Shown: piece by piece, positions 6,012 to 6,058 of the stretch
Layout of the letters: each line of letters begins with the position of its first letter
How positions within the stretch are numbered: position 1 is the stretch's first letter
Origin: Comamonadaceae bacterium
GTDB lineage: Bacteria; Pseudomonadota; Gammaproteobacteria; Burkholderiales; Burkholderiaceae_C
Length of the DNA stretch: 6,058 nucleotides
NCBI GenBank assembly: GCA_947374505.1
Contig: CANCCE010000166.1
Coordinates: forward strand, 1-6,058
Direction: 5' to 3'
Translations under genes and position numbers: made by a program
Notes under the pieces: model-generated
Seen by the model: the letters and a program-made list of their open reading frames with translations, nothing else
Database searches by the model: none
What the model was told of the DNA's origin: nothing

Positions 6012-6058
6012 CGGCGTTACTCAGACGTCGAATTTATATTCTTTCCATGGAAACCGTG
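6012..6058 (+). promoter_or_regulatory. Possible start of the next gene
   Basis: TATATT at 6035-6040 resembles a -10 box, in a local A/T-rich patch, but no good -35 box is seen at the right distance. An ATG at 6047 opens a frame reading M-E-T-V before the window ends, with no clear Shine-Dalgarno. If TATATT were the -10, a leader to this ATG would be nearly absent. Four codons are too few to identify a gene; asd often follows leuB in related genomes, but nothing here confirms it. Confidence 0.2.

Overview
The window reads as chromosomal core-metabolism DNA from a betaproteobacterium, most likely a Burkholderiales member of the Comamonadaceae type (Rhodoferax/Polaromonas-like). This placement is inferred from protein style, moderately high G+C, and the leuC - entericidin-like lipoprotein - leuD - leuB order, which is familiar from that group. 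It was not tested by any search. All seven supported genes lie on the + strand, and no tRNA, rRNA, CRISPR array, insertion sequence or phage-like gene is visible.

Region 1 (1-1406) holds a complete type II citrate synthase gene, gltA, with a good ribosome binding site, closed by a strong intrinsic terminator. Region 2 (1407-2534) starts with about 190 bases that carry no gene I can defend. It continues with a small cysteine-containing protein of unknown function (best start 1598) and, 7 bases later, a MobA/MocA-like nucleotidyltransferase. Region 3 (2565-5980) is the leucine block: leuC and leuD (the two subunits of isopropylmalate isomerase) with a 43-residue entericidin-like lipoprotein between them, then leuB (3-isopropylmalate dehydrogenase). 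An imperfect terminator-like structure overlaps the leuB stop. The last 50 bases may hold the promoter and first codons of another gene, but too little is present to name it.

Together LeuC, LeuD and LeuB carry out the steps from 2-isopropylmalate to 2-oxoisocaproate in leucine synthesis; leuA is not in the window. GltA feeds the TCA cycle from acetyl-CoA, which LeuA also uses, but the gltA terminator argues against co-transcription with the leucine genes. The three enzymes of region 3 and GltA have intact lengths and active-site motifs, with no frameshift or truncation.

I found no convincing new multi-gene system. The points most worth a second look are the small CxxC protein paired with an orphan nucleotidyltransferase, the lipoprotein gene inserted between two enzyme-subunit genes, and several gene starts without a visible Shine-Dalgarno sequence.
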